A stretch of DNA of 64,000 bases from Ampelocalamus luodianensis (lineage: Eukaryota; Streptophyta; Magnoliopsida; Poales; Poaceae). Below the pieces are notes generated by a model. The model had not been told where the DNA came from and made no database searches. It worked only from the letters and a program-made list of their open reading frames with translations. Positions 1 through 11,654 of the stretch are shown here, piece by piece; within the stretch, counting starts at the first letter, position 1, and each line of letters starts with the position of its first letter. The position numbers were made by a program, and so were the translations under genes. The DNA lies in assembly GCA_036346255.1 (NCBI GenBank), contig CM070633.1, positions 3,596,001-3,660,000 of the forward strand. The letters are read 5' to 3'.

Positions 1-298
1 AGACGACTCCAAGTTGAACCGTCTGTGATATACTCACATCACAGACGGTTCATAAGAAGAACCATCTGTGATAATGTCCTCATCACAGACGGTTCTTATT
101 ACCAACCGTCTGTGATGTAAGTATATCACAGACGGTTCTCCTTATGAACCGTCTGTGATACGGAGGATATCACAAACGATTCATAATTATAACCGTCTGT
201 ATAAGTTCAACACAGACGGTTGGTTATAGGAATCGTCTGTGATATATTCACATCACAGACGGTTGGTAATAAGAACCGTCTATGATATGCCACCCCTA
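1..298. repeat. Left subterminal repeat array of the CACTA element
   Basis: About a dozen copies of a roughly 13-bp motif, ACCGTCTGTGATA and its reverse complement TATCACAGACGGT, alternate in direct and inverted orientation with short AT-rich spacers. In CACTA elements such subterminal repeats bind the element's own TNPA/TNP1-type protein. The inverted pairs can form small hairpins. The array starts before position 1. Confidence 0.88.
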
Positions 299-843
299 TA
301 AATATCAAGACCCTACAAACCCCTTGCCCTAACGCCTCTGATCTATTCTTTGGAATAGAGGGGCTTGAGAAGCTTTGCTCTGTGTTGGCTGTAGGAGGCT
401 TGTTTATTTTTCTTGCCTTATTCTTGGTTGTGGGTTGCCTTAGCAACTTATGGCTATTTGGCTTGCAAGCTTGCTTTTGTGAGGCTTGGCTTTGGTGGTA
501 GCTCTCGGTTTGGGTGTTGTGAATGAGTGTTTTGTTTCGGCAATGGGTGTTTTGTGATAGGGATAAGCTTATGGGGGAGGTGCATTTCGACTGTGGCTCT
601 TCTCTTGCCCTGTTTATTTAAGTCTCACATTGCACTGTGGCCTGAAGGAGAAGGACAGTGAGGAATCTCGCGGGATATTAGGAATTTTCGTCGTGAGCTC
701 CGAGGGTAACGATCTTTAACTCTTTATATTTGCTCTAGGTTTATATTTAATCAATTTTAGTGTATTTGGTTAATAGGAGGAGTAACGTATTTGCAGTTTA
801 TTAATATAATTTAACACTACTAATTGTTACGTGCGTAGCATAG
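299..843. other. CACTA internal leader, no gene seen
   Basis: AT-rich sequence between the subterminal repeats and the transposase start. It probably holds the element's promoter and leader. No convincing ORF or TATA box could be assigned. Confidence 0.4.
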
Positions 844-3800
844 ATGGACCGAAACTGGATGTGCGGTGCGAATCATGTGAGTGAAGAGTACATTAATGGT
901 GTGATTGCTTTTAAAAGAGCCGCGGAGCAGGATATGTTGAATAAGGGGATAGAATTTATGTATTGTCTATGCATTGATTGCGGTAATATGAATTTTTTTA
1001 ACAACCCGGCGCAGATCGTAGGGCACTTGATTAGAAGGGGTTTCAAAAAAGGGTATACATGTTGGACCAGTCACGATGAAGAGCAGATTATACAGGAAGT
1101 TAATAATGACAATATCGCCGAAGAAGTTAATAATGATGACATCGCCGAGGAAGTCAACGATATGCCGGATGTGGACTGTGCTTTTGATGAGGATAGGTCG
1201 TACGATGATAATCTGGATCAGATGCTACACGATGCAGAAGGAAACTACAGTGAGAGAGAGTTTTGTAAATTCGAGCGCTTAATGGAGGACTCGGGGAAAC
1301 CTTTATTCCCTAGCTGCAAGCCGGAATACACAAGGTTGTCAACCGTACTTGAACTGCTGAAATTGAAGGCGAGCAATGGTTGGTTCGGCAAGAGTTTCAC
1401 AGCGTTGTTAGGTCTCCTAGCGGACATTCTTCCGGAGGGAAACGTGTTGCCCAGCACCACCTACCAAGCCAAGAAGGTTCTTTGTCCATTGGGAATGGAA
1501 GTAGAAAGAATACATGCATGTCCGAACGATTGTATCCTATATCGTAAATAGTATGCAGACTTGCATGTATGTCCCGTGTGCAAAGCATCCCGATACAAGC
1601 GTAAGAATACTGCTAAGGTGAAGCAAGGACCTCCTGCTAAGGTGTTGTGGTATCTGCCTGTGATCTCACGTTTGAAGCGTTTATTGCGAACCGAAAGGAG
1701 GCAAGATTGCTGCATTGGCACTCGGAGGAGCGTAAGAAAGATGAAAAACTAAGACACTCTGCTGATTCTGCCCAGTGGAGAAACTTCGATCGGACCTTCA
1801 AAGAGTTCGGTGCGGAACTGAGGAACATAAGGTTAGGGTTGAGTACAGATGGAATGAATCCTTTCGGTAACATGAGCAGCCTACATAGCACCTGACCCGT
1901 GAATATATATATGTACAACCTTTCTCCTTGGCTGTGTATGAAGTGGAAGTACATTTTGATGTCACTACTTATCCAAGGGCCGAAGCAACCTGGGAACGAT
2001 ATTGATGTGTACCTAGCACCATTCTTGGATGATCTTGTGACACGTGGAACGAAGGGGTACAAGTATGGAATGCGTACAAACAAGAGAACTTCTCTTACGC
2101 ACCATGTTGTTCTGCACTATCAATGATTTTCCGCCCTTGGTAACTGTCGGGCTTGATACAAAAGGAGTCAAAGCACATCATCGCACTGCTTAGATGCTAC
2201 GGAGAGTGTATGGCTGAACAACTCGTGCAAAACTGTGTATATGCGTCACCGTAGGTTCCTTCCCAGGAGTCACCCATACCGCAAGATGAATAAACAATTC
2301 GACGGAAATAAGGAGGACGATTCGGCTCAAGGGCTTTTAGAGGAAAGAGGTCTATGATATGGTTAAGGATATCGATGTTGTGCTTGGGAAGGGACGTAAA
2401 TTAAAAACCTGTCAGAAGAACATCTGGAAGAAACGGTCAATTTTTTGGGACTTGCCTTATTGGGAGCACTTAGAAGTTCGTTACTGCATCGACGTCATGC
2501 ACGTGGAGAAGAATGTATGTGAAAGCTTGATTGGTCTCTTACTGAACCTTAGTGGAAAAACAAAGGATAGTGTTAACGCACGACATGACTTGGTTGATAT
2601 GAACATAAGGACCGAGTTAGCACCGAAAGAGACCGATAAAGACGAACATACCTTCCACCAGCTTGTTACACTATGTCCAAGGCCGAGAGAAATGAATTGT
2701 GCCAAAGCTTGCATGGTGTCAAAGTCCCGTCTAGCTACTCCGCTAACATTAAGAAACTTGTTTCTATGCAAGATTTGAAATTAATTGGTATGAAGTCTCA
2801 TGATTGTCATGTGCTGATGATACAAATGCTTCCTGTTGCAATTAGGAGTATCTTGCCGAACAAGGTCCGAGTGGCAATCTTGAGGCTGTGTTATTTCTTC
2901 AACTCAATTGCTCAGAAGGTCATCGATCTCTAAGGACTAGATGCTCTACAGGCCAAGGTGGTGACGACTCTATGTCATCTTGAGATGTATTTCCCTCCGT
3001 CATTTTTCGATATCATGGTCCATCTCATTGTTCATCTTGTGAAAGAGATAAAGATATACGGTCCTGTGTTCCTACGTCATATGTACCCGTTCGAGAGGTA
3101 TATGGGAATTATCAAGTCCTACGTACGGAATCGATCTCGACCGGAGGACATCATCATCGAAGGTTATGCAACCGAAGAGGTAATTGAGTTCTACGTCGAC
3201 TACAAGGCTCAGGTGGAACCGATAGGTGTGCCTCTATCTCGTCATGAGGGAAGGCTGGATGGTATCGGGACCCGGAAGGAAATCAATCACTCCCGATCTG
3301 GATACGTACGCTCAAGCCCATTTCACGGTCTTGCAACACATGACCCAAGTGTCCCCGTACATCGACGAGCACAAAGACATGGTACACCAACAGAATCCAG
3401 ACCGATCGGAGGTTTGGATCACGAGATAGCACAACCGTCGGTTCAGCGGTGTCCGCATAGATGCATTCAGTACCGATGAGCTGAGGAGCTCGTACTATGG
3501 GCAAATAGAGGAGATATGGGAGCTCGACTACGTGCTTTTCAAGATCCCCTATTTCGTGTCGTTGGGTCCATCTCCCACGGTGAAGGTCGACAAATGCGGC
3601 GTCACTACCGTGGACCTCGATCGTGTCGGATACAAAGACGAACCATTCGCATCAAGCTAACCAAGTTGTTCAAGTCTTCTATGTAACCGACCCGGCAAAT
3701 AAGAAGCGCCACGTAGTTCTTCATGGAAAAAGAAGGATTGTCGGAGTTGAGAATATAGTGGACGAGGAAGAATACAATCAATTTGACAAGTTGCCTCCTT

Positions 3801-3889
3801 TCGAAGACGGCATCAGGCTCGAGGAAGAACCCAGTGAGGAAGCTAGCTATATGCACATCGATCATCATGAAGGGCTATATTTTAATTAA
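844..3889 (+). pseudogene. Degenerate TNP2-type CACTA transposase
   Basis: The ATG at 844 opens a Transpos_assoc-type N-terminus (MDRNWM... then Cys/His residues and a GF..YT.W motif). A TNP2-type segment follows, with the recognisable ACPNDCILYRK. An in-frame TAG at 1549-1551 interrupts the protein just before a CPVCKASRYK motif. A frameshift near 1690 moves the reading to the frame with LRLGLSTDGMNPFGNMSS-like sequence (observed NIRLGLSTDGMNPFGNMSS), and a TGA at about 1892 replaces the Trp expected after HST. Further on, 2958-3230 matches a DUF4218-type segment (MYPFERYMG.IKSYVRNR.RPE), and 3500-3889 a DUF4216-type C-terminus (VKVDKCGVTTVDL, QVFYVTDP, VDEEEYNQFDKLPPF). The domain order is normal for plant CACTA transposases. 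Several stops and frame changes make it non-functional; some boundaries may be lost introns rather than frameshifts. Confidence 0.88.
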
Positions 3890-3982
3890 TAAATTACTCC
3901 ATTGTAATTAATTTATTCTATAACATCATGTGTTATGGACTTGTAATCTCTCGTACATATATTTTGATGTCAACGTGAAATT

Positions 3983-4546
3983 TTATGGCAAATAGTCCAA
4001 CACCTTTGCAAAGAAACTAGCATACTCATGCATAATCCTGCAGTCGTCACTGCAGAAGACGACGTAGTCGTCCCACCCTTCCACACCGCAGCCGGTGCTC
4101 GTGCACCGGTGGCCATCCTCCGACAGCGCCCACACCCGGCCCAGTGGCCCGACCTTCTTCCCCCACGCCGCCGCCTGGACCATGTCCGCGGCGAGCCTCT
4201 GGCACCGCCTGCACTCCCGATTGGTCTTGGCCGTCTCGCACCCGCCGCCGGTCGGCTTGCCCTCGACCTGGCTGATGTAGTGCTTCCCAACATCGCGCGT
4301 CTCGCCGGCCGTGTAGAGGAGGAGGCCGAGCACGAGGCGCGCCTTGTGGCGGCCACGCCGCCGTTCAAGGAACATGAGGCGCGCGCATGTCTTGGGCGCG
4401 AAGACAAGCCGAGGCCAACGATGAAACAAGCCCCGGTTTGCGCGCCGGCAGTGGTTGACGACGGCGAGGTAGCGCTCGTTGTCTGCCACTTCATCGCCCC
4501 TCTCGCTCGGCGCCACGCGCCTCCCACGCGCGTTCCTTGGACACAT
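3983..4546 (-). CDS. Unrecognised GC-rich Cys-rich ORF inside CACTA element
   Basis: A 187-residue open frame from an ATG at 4546, much more GC-rich than the transposase around it. I do not recognise the family. The C-terminal half holds spaced cysteines: CRRC, a C-x4-C (CTSTGC) and a C-x3-C (CSDDC), which could bind zinc. The N-terminal half is Arg-rich. It sits between the transposase and the right subterminal repeats, the place where CACTA elements often carry a second gene or a captured host fragment. GC skew of this kind also makes chance ORFs on both strands (a 191-codon ORF runs antisense at 4028-4603), so coding status is uncertain. Best reading: a captured host-gene fragment, still open on this strand. 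Confidence 0.4.
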   Translation of the reverse strand: MCPRNARGRRVAPSERGDEVADNERYLAVVNHCRRANRGLFHRWPRLVFAPKTCARLMFLERRRGRHKARLVLGLLLYTAGETRDVGKHYISQVEGKPTGGGCETAKTNRECRRCQRLAADMVQAAAWGKKVGPLGRVWALSEDGHRCTSTGCGVEGWDDYVVFCSDDCRIMHEYASFFAKVLDYLP

Positions 4547-4964
4547 TGTACAAGGCCTTGCAACTCAATATACGTACATACAAAATTCAAGATGTTAGAA
4601 TAAATAGTAGTAATGCGCACGTATTTTGTAGGTATAAATATGTACGTACGTTAATCGTAGGCTGCATAGGTCCTCCATGGGCTGAGGAGAGCTCGCGGCC
4701 ACACGACCAACGATGGCGACGACGACATCGTGAGAAAGAGCGGCGATCACCGACCTCCTCGCCTTGGTGCTGGCCGTCATGCTCTGCATGCTCACCTTGG
4801 CGATTGCCGTCTTCGTGAGAAAGAGCGATGGGAGGTTTAATCTTCGGTTATGCCGTCTTATAAAACTAGGAGTAACCGGCACGAGAGATGAAGAGACGTA
4901 TGAGAGACGGTTGTGCGATGGTGAGATGAAGAGACACATCGCGCGAGAGACGAAGAGATAGGAA

Positions 4965-5239
4965 AGAAATATCACAGACGATTCTATCATGGAACCGTCT
5001 ATGATAATAATATCACAGACGGCTCTATTAAAGAACCGTCGGTGATAGGAGTATATCACAGACGGTTCTTATTACCAACCATCTATGATACTTCCCAGAC
5101 GGTTGGTAATAAGAACCGTCTGTGATGAGGTACTATCACAGACGGTTCCAAAGGGAACCGTCTGTATAAGTTAAACACAGACGGCTCCTTTGGAACCGTC
5201 TGTGATGTGGCGTCCAGTATGACCTGTTTTGTAGTAGTG
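4965..5239. repeat. Right subterminal repeats and terminus of CACTA element
   Basis: Repeated TATCACAGACGGTT and AACCGTCTGTGAT in inverted orientation, mirroring the left array, followed by GACCTGTTTTGTAGTAGTG. The last nine bases are the CACTA-type inverted terminus. The next bases, AAT, would be one copy of a 3-bp target duplication. Confidence 0.9.
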
Positions 5240-5549
5240 AATGCAAATAGCAATAGCAAAAAAGAACGCAAATAATGAGCATCAAGGAGCATCAATTAAT
5301 GAGCATCAAGTTCCTGTGCTGGATGTCCATGAGGATCAAGGCAATAGCACACCAATTATGGGCGGATTGCGAGCGGCGTGACGCAGTGGACGCAAGCACG
5401 ATCGAGCACCGAATCATTGACGAAAACGACTTGACCCGGGACGAAGGGACACATCAGACGCCTGCCTTGCACTTCCTTCAGACGCGGACGACGATATGGT
5501 TTTAGACACAACTTCCGCCAAGCGCGCCGTCACCCAGCTCTGATACCAA
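5240..5549 (-). mobile_element. Copia leader with tRNA primer-binding site, minus strand
   Basis: Read on the minus strand, 5549-5533 is TTGGTATCAGAGCTGGG, the primer-binding site (initiator-Met tRNA complement) used by most plant Copia elements. It lies directly inside the LTR at 5550. The 290 bp beyond it is leader-like sequence without a gag ORF. The CACTA terminus stops it at 5240, so the CACTA probably jumped into this Copia's leader and the rest of the Copia may lie beyond the left edge of the window. Confidence 0.75.
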
Positions 5550-6209
5550 TGTTAGGATTTTAGCAAACTCTAGATTGATTTTGTGGAGGCTTTCCGGTCT
5601 ACCTTCTATTCCTCTGCCTTTTCCGTGGTGCCTCTCATAATTGTATAATGAGGCTAGAGAGTAGAAACCTATTTATAAACACCATTTCCAGGTGTTATAA
5701 ATTAACTCACATGTTTCCGGTACACCGTGAGACTTCTGAACCATATCACCAACCACGATCAAACAGACCAGTTTTATTAGTCTAAAATATATTAGTCCTT
5801 AGCACACATGTGTGAGTCATGTGCCATGATCAGATTGCTTACGAGATCAATTCCAATATGATCATATGGGTCAATAGCCTGCAGAGCTGATCCTGTAAAA
5901 CAAACCCAGCTATTCTGCCATGTGTTGTATCCAGATTAATTATACGCATGCATATTAAATTCCAGTAGACTTGATCTCAATAAATATGTCTACTATATTC
6001 CAGTACAACTGTCCTCAGCACCTCGAATATTAATTTCTCGAGTTAAATTCCACATCAAAGTATTCTCCGTCACATATATCAATAATATAAACAATTCCAC
6101 CTCGAGTTAAATAGACAATAACCATAATAAATAATAATATGAACAATTCCACGTTGAGTTAAATAGACAATAACCACCATAAATATTGAAAACCACATAA
6201 AATCCAACA
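5550..6209 (-). repeat. Copia LTR (5' LTR of minus-strand element)
   Basis: The 660-bp segment begins TGTTAGGATTTTAG and ends AAAATCCAACA, giving TG...CA ends with a short inverted repeat (TGTTRGGATTTT/AAAATCCAACA). The primer-binding site abuts its left side, so in minus orientation it is the upstream LTR. Near its right end a roughly 48-bp segment with GAGTTAAATAGACAATAACC occurs twice in tandem (about 6083-6183). The flanking base pairs after the end are GTCAC; the matching target duplication is not in view. Confidence 0.8.
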
Positions 6210-7825
6210 GTCACATCATGACCGGCTTAGATCCAATTGGGTGACAAAGTGGGCATTGTTTTCGTACGGTGCTCGCACCGACCTGCGTACATAGTATTGA
6301 CTAAGACGTGACACTAGCTAATACATGCTGCTTTTCGTTGATGTGTTCGTAATTAACCATGGACCGCTCGTCTCTCGTTTGGTAGGGCTTGTTATCTTCT
6401 GGAGCAGCAAATTATAGCGTCGTATATTATACGTACTAGCTTCACTGTTTGATCTGAATTGATTTTGAGCAATCGATAAGCTGGTGGGGGCAGCGAAGGC
6501 TCTAGCTGAGTGAGTAGCTGTTCGTGTACAGCACATGCGTCATCCGGTTGGTACATTAGCTAGTACTGTGCAGATGGTGGAGCTGACGTGGAAACACTTA
6601 AGTAAATGTCATGCGTATCTTGATTAAAGGGACTCGTCCTCAATCACGCATGATGGGGTTTTGGTGGCGTTTGGCAATTAAACGTTAGGTTAGAGACCTA
6701 ATTTGGTTTGTTTCAGTGTAAGTAATGTTACGCTAAATAGCAGCGAAGAACATAATGAGATGGCTCGATGGTTACTTGGATCTGTCTGAGAACTGATGGC
6801 CAGCGTTGAGTAGCAAAAGGCAAAGGTAGATCTCCATGTTAAGGCCCCGCTTGGAACGCGGTAAAAATTTTCCCCGATTTTTACGTAAATTAAATTGCTT
6901 ACTGCAAAATCCTGTGAAATTCTTCAGTTCATATAGTGGTAATTACTGTGACGTAGGACATGGGTTCGTGTGACCTGGTTTGGTCGTGACTCATGAATAA
7001 CAACTAGCGTAGGAAAGCAAGATAGAAGACAGATTCTATAGCAGATGCAAGCATCAGAAAGTTGAGCAATGTCTTTTGGGCATCATAACCTGTTTTTTTA
7101 GTACATGCGAGACGCACTCACATGTGCCCATACATCCCTATATATGTGAGTGCGTTCTTAATATACGTCTAATTTAGAGCGAGAATTAAGACCTACGGAG
7201 CACAAACACACGCTTTGATCACTAAACGTACCCACATGTGTGTTCTATTCCTAAAGTAATATACACCCGAAAGGTAAGGCAACATGGGATGCATGCACAC
7301 CTGAGCTGCGCTCGGTCCTCGCATCATAACCTGTTAACTTCAAGCAATGACTTCCAGAATTACGATATCGATTGATTCCCACCGAACCGATGAGGATATC
7401 CGCCCTAGTTTCCACAGCGAACGAAACGTAGCTGTACTCGCCTAGTGCAACGAACCTGCACGGCCGCCGCGGCCGAGGTCAATATGGAGGGCGGCCCATC
7501 AGGCTTTGATCCATGCACTGGACCGACGCAATCCAATTTCGTGACGGCGACGGCGGACATACTTCTCGCTTCGTTTACGAGGCTGCAGAGGGCAGAGGCA
7601 TTTCCCTCTTGAAAGGAATTTGCAGCCACGCTTGACCTAATCCTAGCATTTAAGTTGGAGAAAATTGCAGCCAGTAGTGATTTGAGTCGTGGATGTGGTG
7701 CTATAGTATACAAGGGAAAATGATAATGTTTAATCTTTCTGCTATGCATGAACAAGATGACAAACAAAGAAGAAAAAAAAAATCGCAATAAAAGACGAAC
7801 TAGAATGCACAGCGGCCCAGCTCGC
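6210..7825. other. Intergenic, no supported gene
   Basis: Mixed AT-rich sequence with only short spurious ORFs. A stretch at 6843-6950 (CCGCTTGGAACGCGG...) resembles the end of a degraded DNA transposon but no partner end was found. Confidence 0.4.
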
Positions 7826-7831
7826 AAAAAA
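7826..7831 (-). terminator. Pol III terminator for tRNA-Ser
   Basis: Six consecutive A on the plus strand give a TTTTTT run on the minus strand, 25 nt past the tRNA 3' end. T runs are the standard RNA polymerase III stop. Confidence 0.6.
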
Positions 7832-7856
7832 CGAGAGGCCCAGTCACAAAATCAAT

Positions 7857-7938
7857 CGTCGACAGCAGGGTTCGAACCTGCGCGGGCGAAGCCCAACAGA
7901 TTTCAAGTCTGTCTCCTTAACCACTCGGACATATCGAC
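7857..7938 (-). tRNA. tRNA-Ser (anticodon UGA)
   Basis: Minus-strand sequence starts GTCGATATGTCCGAGTGG and ends in a TGTCGAC arm plus G discriminator. The acceptor strands GTCGATA and TGTCGAC pair, with one T-G wobble. Box A (TGTCCGAGTGG) and box B (GGTTCGAACCC) promoter elements are present. The anticodon loop CTTGAAA places TGA at 7903-7905, reading UCA serine codons. The long variable arm (TGGGCTTCGCCCG, a GGGC/GCCC hairpin) is the class II hallmark of tRNA-Ser. At 82 nt without intron it looks intact, and CCA is added after transcription as in all nuclear tRNAs. Confidence 0.96.
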
Positions 7939-8327
7939 TGTTTGCTCTAAGTTGCATTTCTAAAGGTACCAGAATACAGAACGCCGAAGGTGGCCACAAG
8001 TCACAAAGCACGTTTTGTTTTTTGAACCAAGACGCTCATGTTTACCCAACTTGGAGCACAGGACACAGAAACAAGGGGTTTATCCAAAAGAAATCTGAAC
8101 TCATTTGATATCTTCCATGTTCATAGAGTACACGACATAATTTAACTACCCTAACACAGCAACATCAGTCATCAGCTGCTAGCCTGGTACAGATTACATG
8201 GAGCCACCGAGCCATGAAAGGAGCCTAGAAACAGATAACAATATACAGCATGGAAATTTGGGTCAACATTCAACACCTAGCTATCATTAGATTACAAGAA
8301 CTTTTTCCTGCCAAGGTGACTTCAGCT

Positions 8328-10214
8328 CTAGTATGATCCTTTGTTCTTCTTGCTCTTGGTTTGTTTTGCCAAAAAAACTGAAAGTCCAGTAAACGCAAAT
8401 TTCTTCCTCTTTCCCGATAATTTCTTGTGAGCGGTTGTATCACCGCTATACAAAATTGCATGCCTTCTGTTCAGAATCTGACCAAGTGAGACATTAGAAG
8501 TTTGACTTGCATCTTCACAAACGCTTTTGTCATAACCATCAGGCCCCATTAGCTTCATACTTAATATCTGTCCAATCGACAATGTTGGCTTCAAGGAGCT
8601 CTTTGAAACATCAATGATATCCGTACTATGAGAATCTTTGCGACGATGTGCTGCATTTTTGAACTTGGGGGAGTCATGGAAAGAGCGCCTCTTGTGTCCA
8701 GTCTCGGATCGCCATCTACGAACAGCCTCTTCCACTGCAAGCTTCCCCCGGTTGGCAGCATCTACCCTCTTCAGAGCCTCCTGTAGTGCCTTCTTGCATT
8801 CCTCAACTTCTAATTTAGCTTCATCCAGCTTTGTAAGCGAGTCGAATTTTGATTGGTTAGCTTCGTCCACCTGCACCATTACAGCTTCAATTTTCATCCT
8901 TGAGTTTATGTCAGCCTCTCGAGCCTTCGAAGCAAGCTCAAAATACTCTTCCGCTGAAAGGTTCACTCCATCTGTACCCTGCAGATCTTCAGCTGAAGCT
9001 TCACTGCTTAGTAGGGCCTTGATCTCAGCAAGTGCAAGAGCTTCTGCTGCTCTCGCTGCTTCTTCCATCTTCTTGGCCGCAAGACACCTCACTTCAGCAG
9101 TGCCGATGCTAGCCTTCGTCTGCTCAATTTCTGCAGCCAACAACATAGCTTCAGATTTCGATGCATTTGCCGCATTCCTGAGCTGCTCTATTTCAGATGT
9201 CATCTTCTTGATCTCAATAAAAATGTCCGAGGGATCTTCACGCCTTTTCTGTAGATCCTTTAGTGTCCGCAACTTCTGCGTAGTCTGATCCAGCTCATCT
9301 TCAAGCGAAGAAATCAAGGTGGTATTGGAGCACACCTTCTCTCGGCTTCTCTCCACCAAGACTTTCTCTTGTTCTATGTCGTTACGCAGCAACTCGACGG
9401 AGGCTCTTATAGCAGCTAGATCACTTGTGGTTCTGTTCAAGTTTGCTTTTGCCTGCTCAAGCTCCATCAGCACTGAACTAGGAGGCTGCTGCTGCGGCTG
9501 CTCATCTAGGCCACCCATGTCCACATCAGTTCCAACATTTTCAGGCGGCTTCTCTTCAGGTTCTGCAATGGGCACTTCAGTTTGGCCCGGCTGTTCAGTG
9601 ATGGTTGATGCATCAGCTGATTCCTTCTGTATCTTCAGCTTCAAGTCTGCAATGATCTTTTTGGTGGACTCCAATTCTTTGAGCACGTCGAGCGTCTCCC
9701 TTTCTTTGATGCTGAGCTCCTTCTCTAGCTGCGCAGTCTGCTCCTCTAGATTGAGGCATTCTTCTTCAGTCCGCTCACACTGGTCCCGGGAGAAAACAAA
9801 AATATTAATGCCAATTTACTAGCTGCATTTTCCACTGGAACAAGGACAACTACACCTAATTAAATGAAGAACTAACCCAAAGTACGATACGGTACAGAGA
9901 TACAGTATACACCAATACATTTACTCTTACAGAGCACAAACAGTTCGTTCCACTGACAGAGCACGATTCAAGCAGGAAACGGGCAAAGATTGGGGCCTCG
10001 CCGTGCAGGGAAGAGGCGAAGGTGGAGTGAGGTGGGTGGTCACCTTTTGGGGCGCGAACATGCGCTTGATGAGGTGGGAGCTCCAGGCGGCGCTGCCGCC
10101 GAAGCGGTCGACGGCCTCGCGCACCGACTCGAAGGGCGCCGACGTATCGATCTCCGCCCTGCCCCCGCCGCACGCGCCGGCGGCCGTAGGTAGGTCTTGC
10201 GCCTCTCCGTTCAT
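8328..10214 (-). CDS. WEB-family (PMI2/WEB1-like) coiled-coil protein
   Basis: Two exons: 10214-10044 (57 codons) and 9779-8328 (483 codons plus stop), joined in phase 0 by a GT-AG intron (donor AAG|GTGACC, acceptor GACCAG|TGTGAG). The product is 540 residues. The N-terminus has the family signature DTSAPFESVREAVDRFGG followed by KRMFAPQK. After that the protein is nearly all heptad-like coiled coil rich in E, K, A and L (EQTAQLEKELSIKERETLD, MKLEAVM-type stretches), then a basic C-terminal tail with RRSFHDSPKF and a KKNKG end. This layout fits the WEB/DUF827 (WEMBL) family; PMI2 and WEB1 of Arabidopsis take part in light-dependent chloroplast movement through actin. That role here is inference from family. 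A Pro/Gln-rich insert (EQPQQQPPSS) interrupts the coil near residue 145. No frame damage. Confidence 0.9.
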
Positions 10215-10861
10215 GCGGACCCGTGCGCAGAGAGTAATAAAGAAGGTTCCTTCTCTTTCTTGGGTTGTGTGCAGCGTGGGGTTCTTGGCTCTGGGGAGAA
10301 GAGCTAAAGGAGGAGAAGGGGAGGGAAGCGAGAGGAAGGCAGGAAGCGGACAACGGGGGAGTCAGGGAGTGGGCTTGGAAGATTTAATAGGGACGGAGCG
10401 GGAAGACGTTGACCGGCGGAGATAGCCGTTTGGTATCTCCTCTCCTCGTGAGCTCTTTCACTCTTTCAGGAGAAGGGGGTTGTTCGCTAGCCGTTGGTCT
10501 GATGCTAGTATTTGCACGCTTGTTGCTAAACATGATTACAATTTACAAATATGCTTAGGTTGACATCGATTTAAAATGTGCATAGTCAAAAAGTCACTTC
10601 TCCTGTGAGCAAATGTTTCAGCACTTCCTTCATTGTGAAGAGGGCATGTGTTGGACGAGAACACAGCTTAGAATAGGATAATATAATGCGAACTTCAGTT
10701 TGAGCGTCCAATTGTGAGAGTTCTTCACCCTTTCAAAAAAAAACAAAGTTGGACTTCTTGATGCGTTGGATTGCATGGACACAATTAGCAATAGCGTCTA
10801 TAAGAGATGTTAGCTCCCTCGCCAGCCCAGCTGAAGGATCTAATCCACAAATGCGTTGGAT
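10215..10861. other. 5' flank of the WEB-family gene
   Basis: 10215-10440 is the upstream leader and probable core promoter of the minus-strand gene, with C/T-rich tracts when read on the minus strand and no clear TATA box. From 10440 on there is AT-rich intergenic DNA with no supported gene. Confidence 0.5.
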
Positions 10862-11654
10862 TTGTGATACTAATATTTTCTATGAGTTTGTTAAATAGGT
10901 TAAGTCCCATGATGATGAAAACTTTAGATGATATCATGTGTTGATAAACACCAAATCAAGATCCCGATATGAAGGGAGATCATCATGTGTTAATGAATAA
11001 GACAAGGATTCGGACTTAGAGAGAACATAATCATCATCAAGTAAAAGCTCCAAGTAGTGGATACGCAAGGCAAATGTATAAACAACGTATGCTAAGGATG
11101 TGTTCCTAATCTTTTACCGGTCTCGGTGTTTGGTTGGAAGACCGGATTGCTAGTATAGTTTGTCGTACTATTAAGATGAGTCTTGTCTAGTATCTTAAAT
11201 CTCATCATGTGTTGATAGCTCAATCCCATTTGCTCTAGCTCTTCTGGGCATGATGCTACTGCTTACGAATGTATTTTGCAAATATTTGAAACTCATGCAT
11301 TTACTCTTTGTTGCATAAGACTATAATTTGCAAATGTGTTTTGCACATAGTTGAAGTCCATGCACCTACTCCTTGTGACATCATATTAATGTTTGCAAAT
11401 TGTTGAAGGTCGTGCATTCTTCCTTGGCATGGTCTAAGATTATTCGTTGCTCTTTTCCTTTGACTTAGGCCATGTGTTATTTCTTTGGAGTTATGCTTCT
11501 TGATTTGATAAAATATGTTTGAGATCAACCAAATAGATGGTTTGTGTAGCCATTTGAATAAGCTTTCCACAGAGCTCAAGATCACCCAATTCTGACATTG
11601 GAGTCAAAAGTTATGACCGTTTTTCTGAGTGTCGCTGTACTAAAATTCAAGGTT

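Larger units (their letters stand above)
1..5239 (+). mobile_element. CACTA (En/Spm) DNA transposon, left end outside window
   Basis: The right end reads ...GTTTTGTAGTAGTG at 5226-5239, the reverse complement of the CACTACTACAAAAC terminus typical of plant CACTA elements. Both sides carry arrays of short subterminal repeats built on ACCGTCTGTGAT in both orientations (1-298 and about 4965-5215). Between them lies a decayed TNP2-type transposase and a GC-rich ORF. The left CACTA terminus is not in the window, so the element is cut by the window edge and its 3-bp target duplication cannot be confirmed; the right flank begins AAT. The transposase is broken, so this copy is probably non-autonomous, though its ends look preserved. 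Confidence 0.9.

Noticed and set aside
1..298. CRISPR-like array of short repeats
   Set aside because: Repeats alternate in direct and inverted orientation, spacers are short and irregular, and the matching array ends in a CACTA terminus. These are transposon subterminal repeats in a plant genome.
4028..4603. 191-codon plus-strand ORF
   Set aside because: Antisense to the Cys-rich frame with no recognisable feature; at most one of the two can be real and the minus one has the better motif spacing.
8638..9288. 216-codon plus-strand ORF
   Set aside because: It is the antisense of the WEB-family exon 2; the low-complexity Ser/Ala composition comes from the opposite strand's coiled coil.
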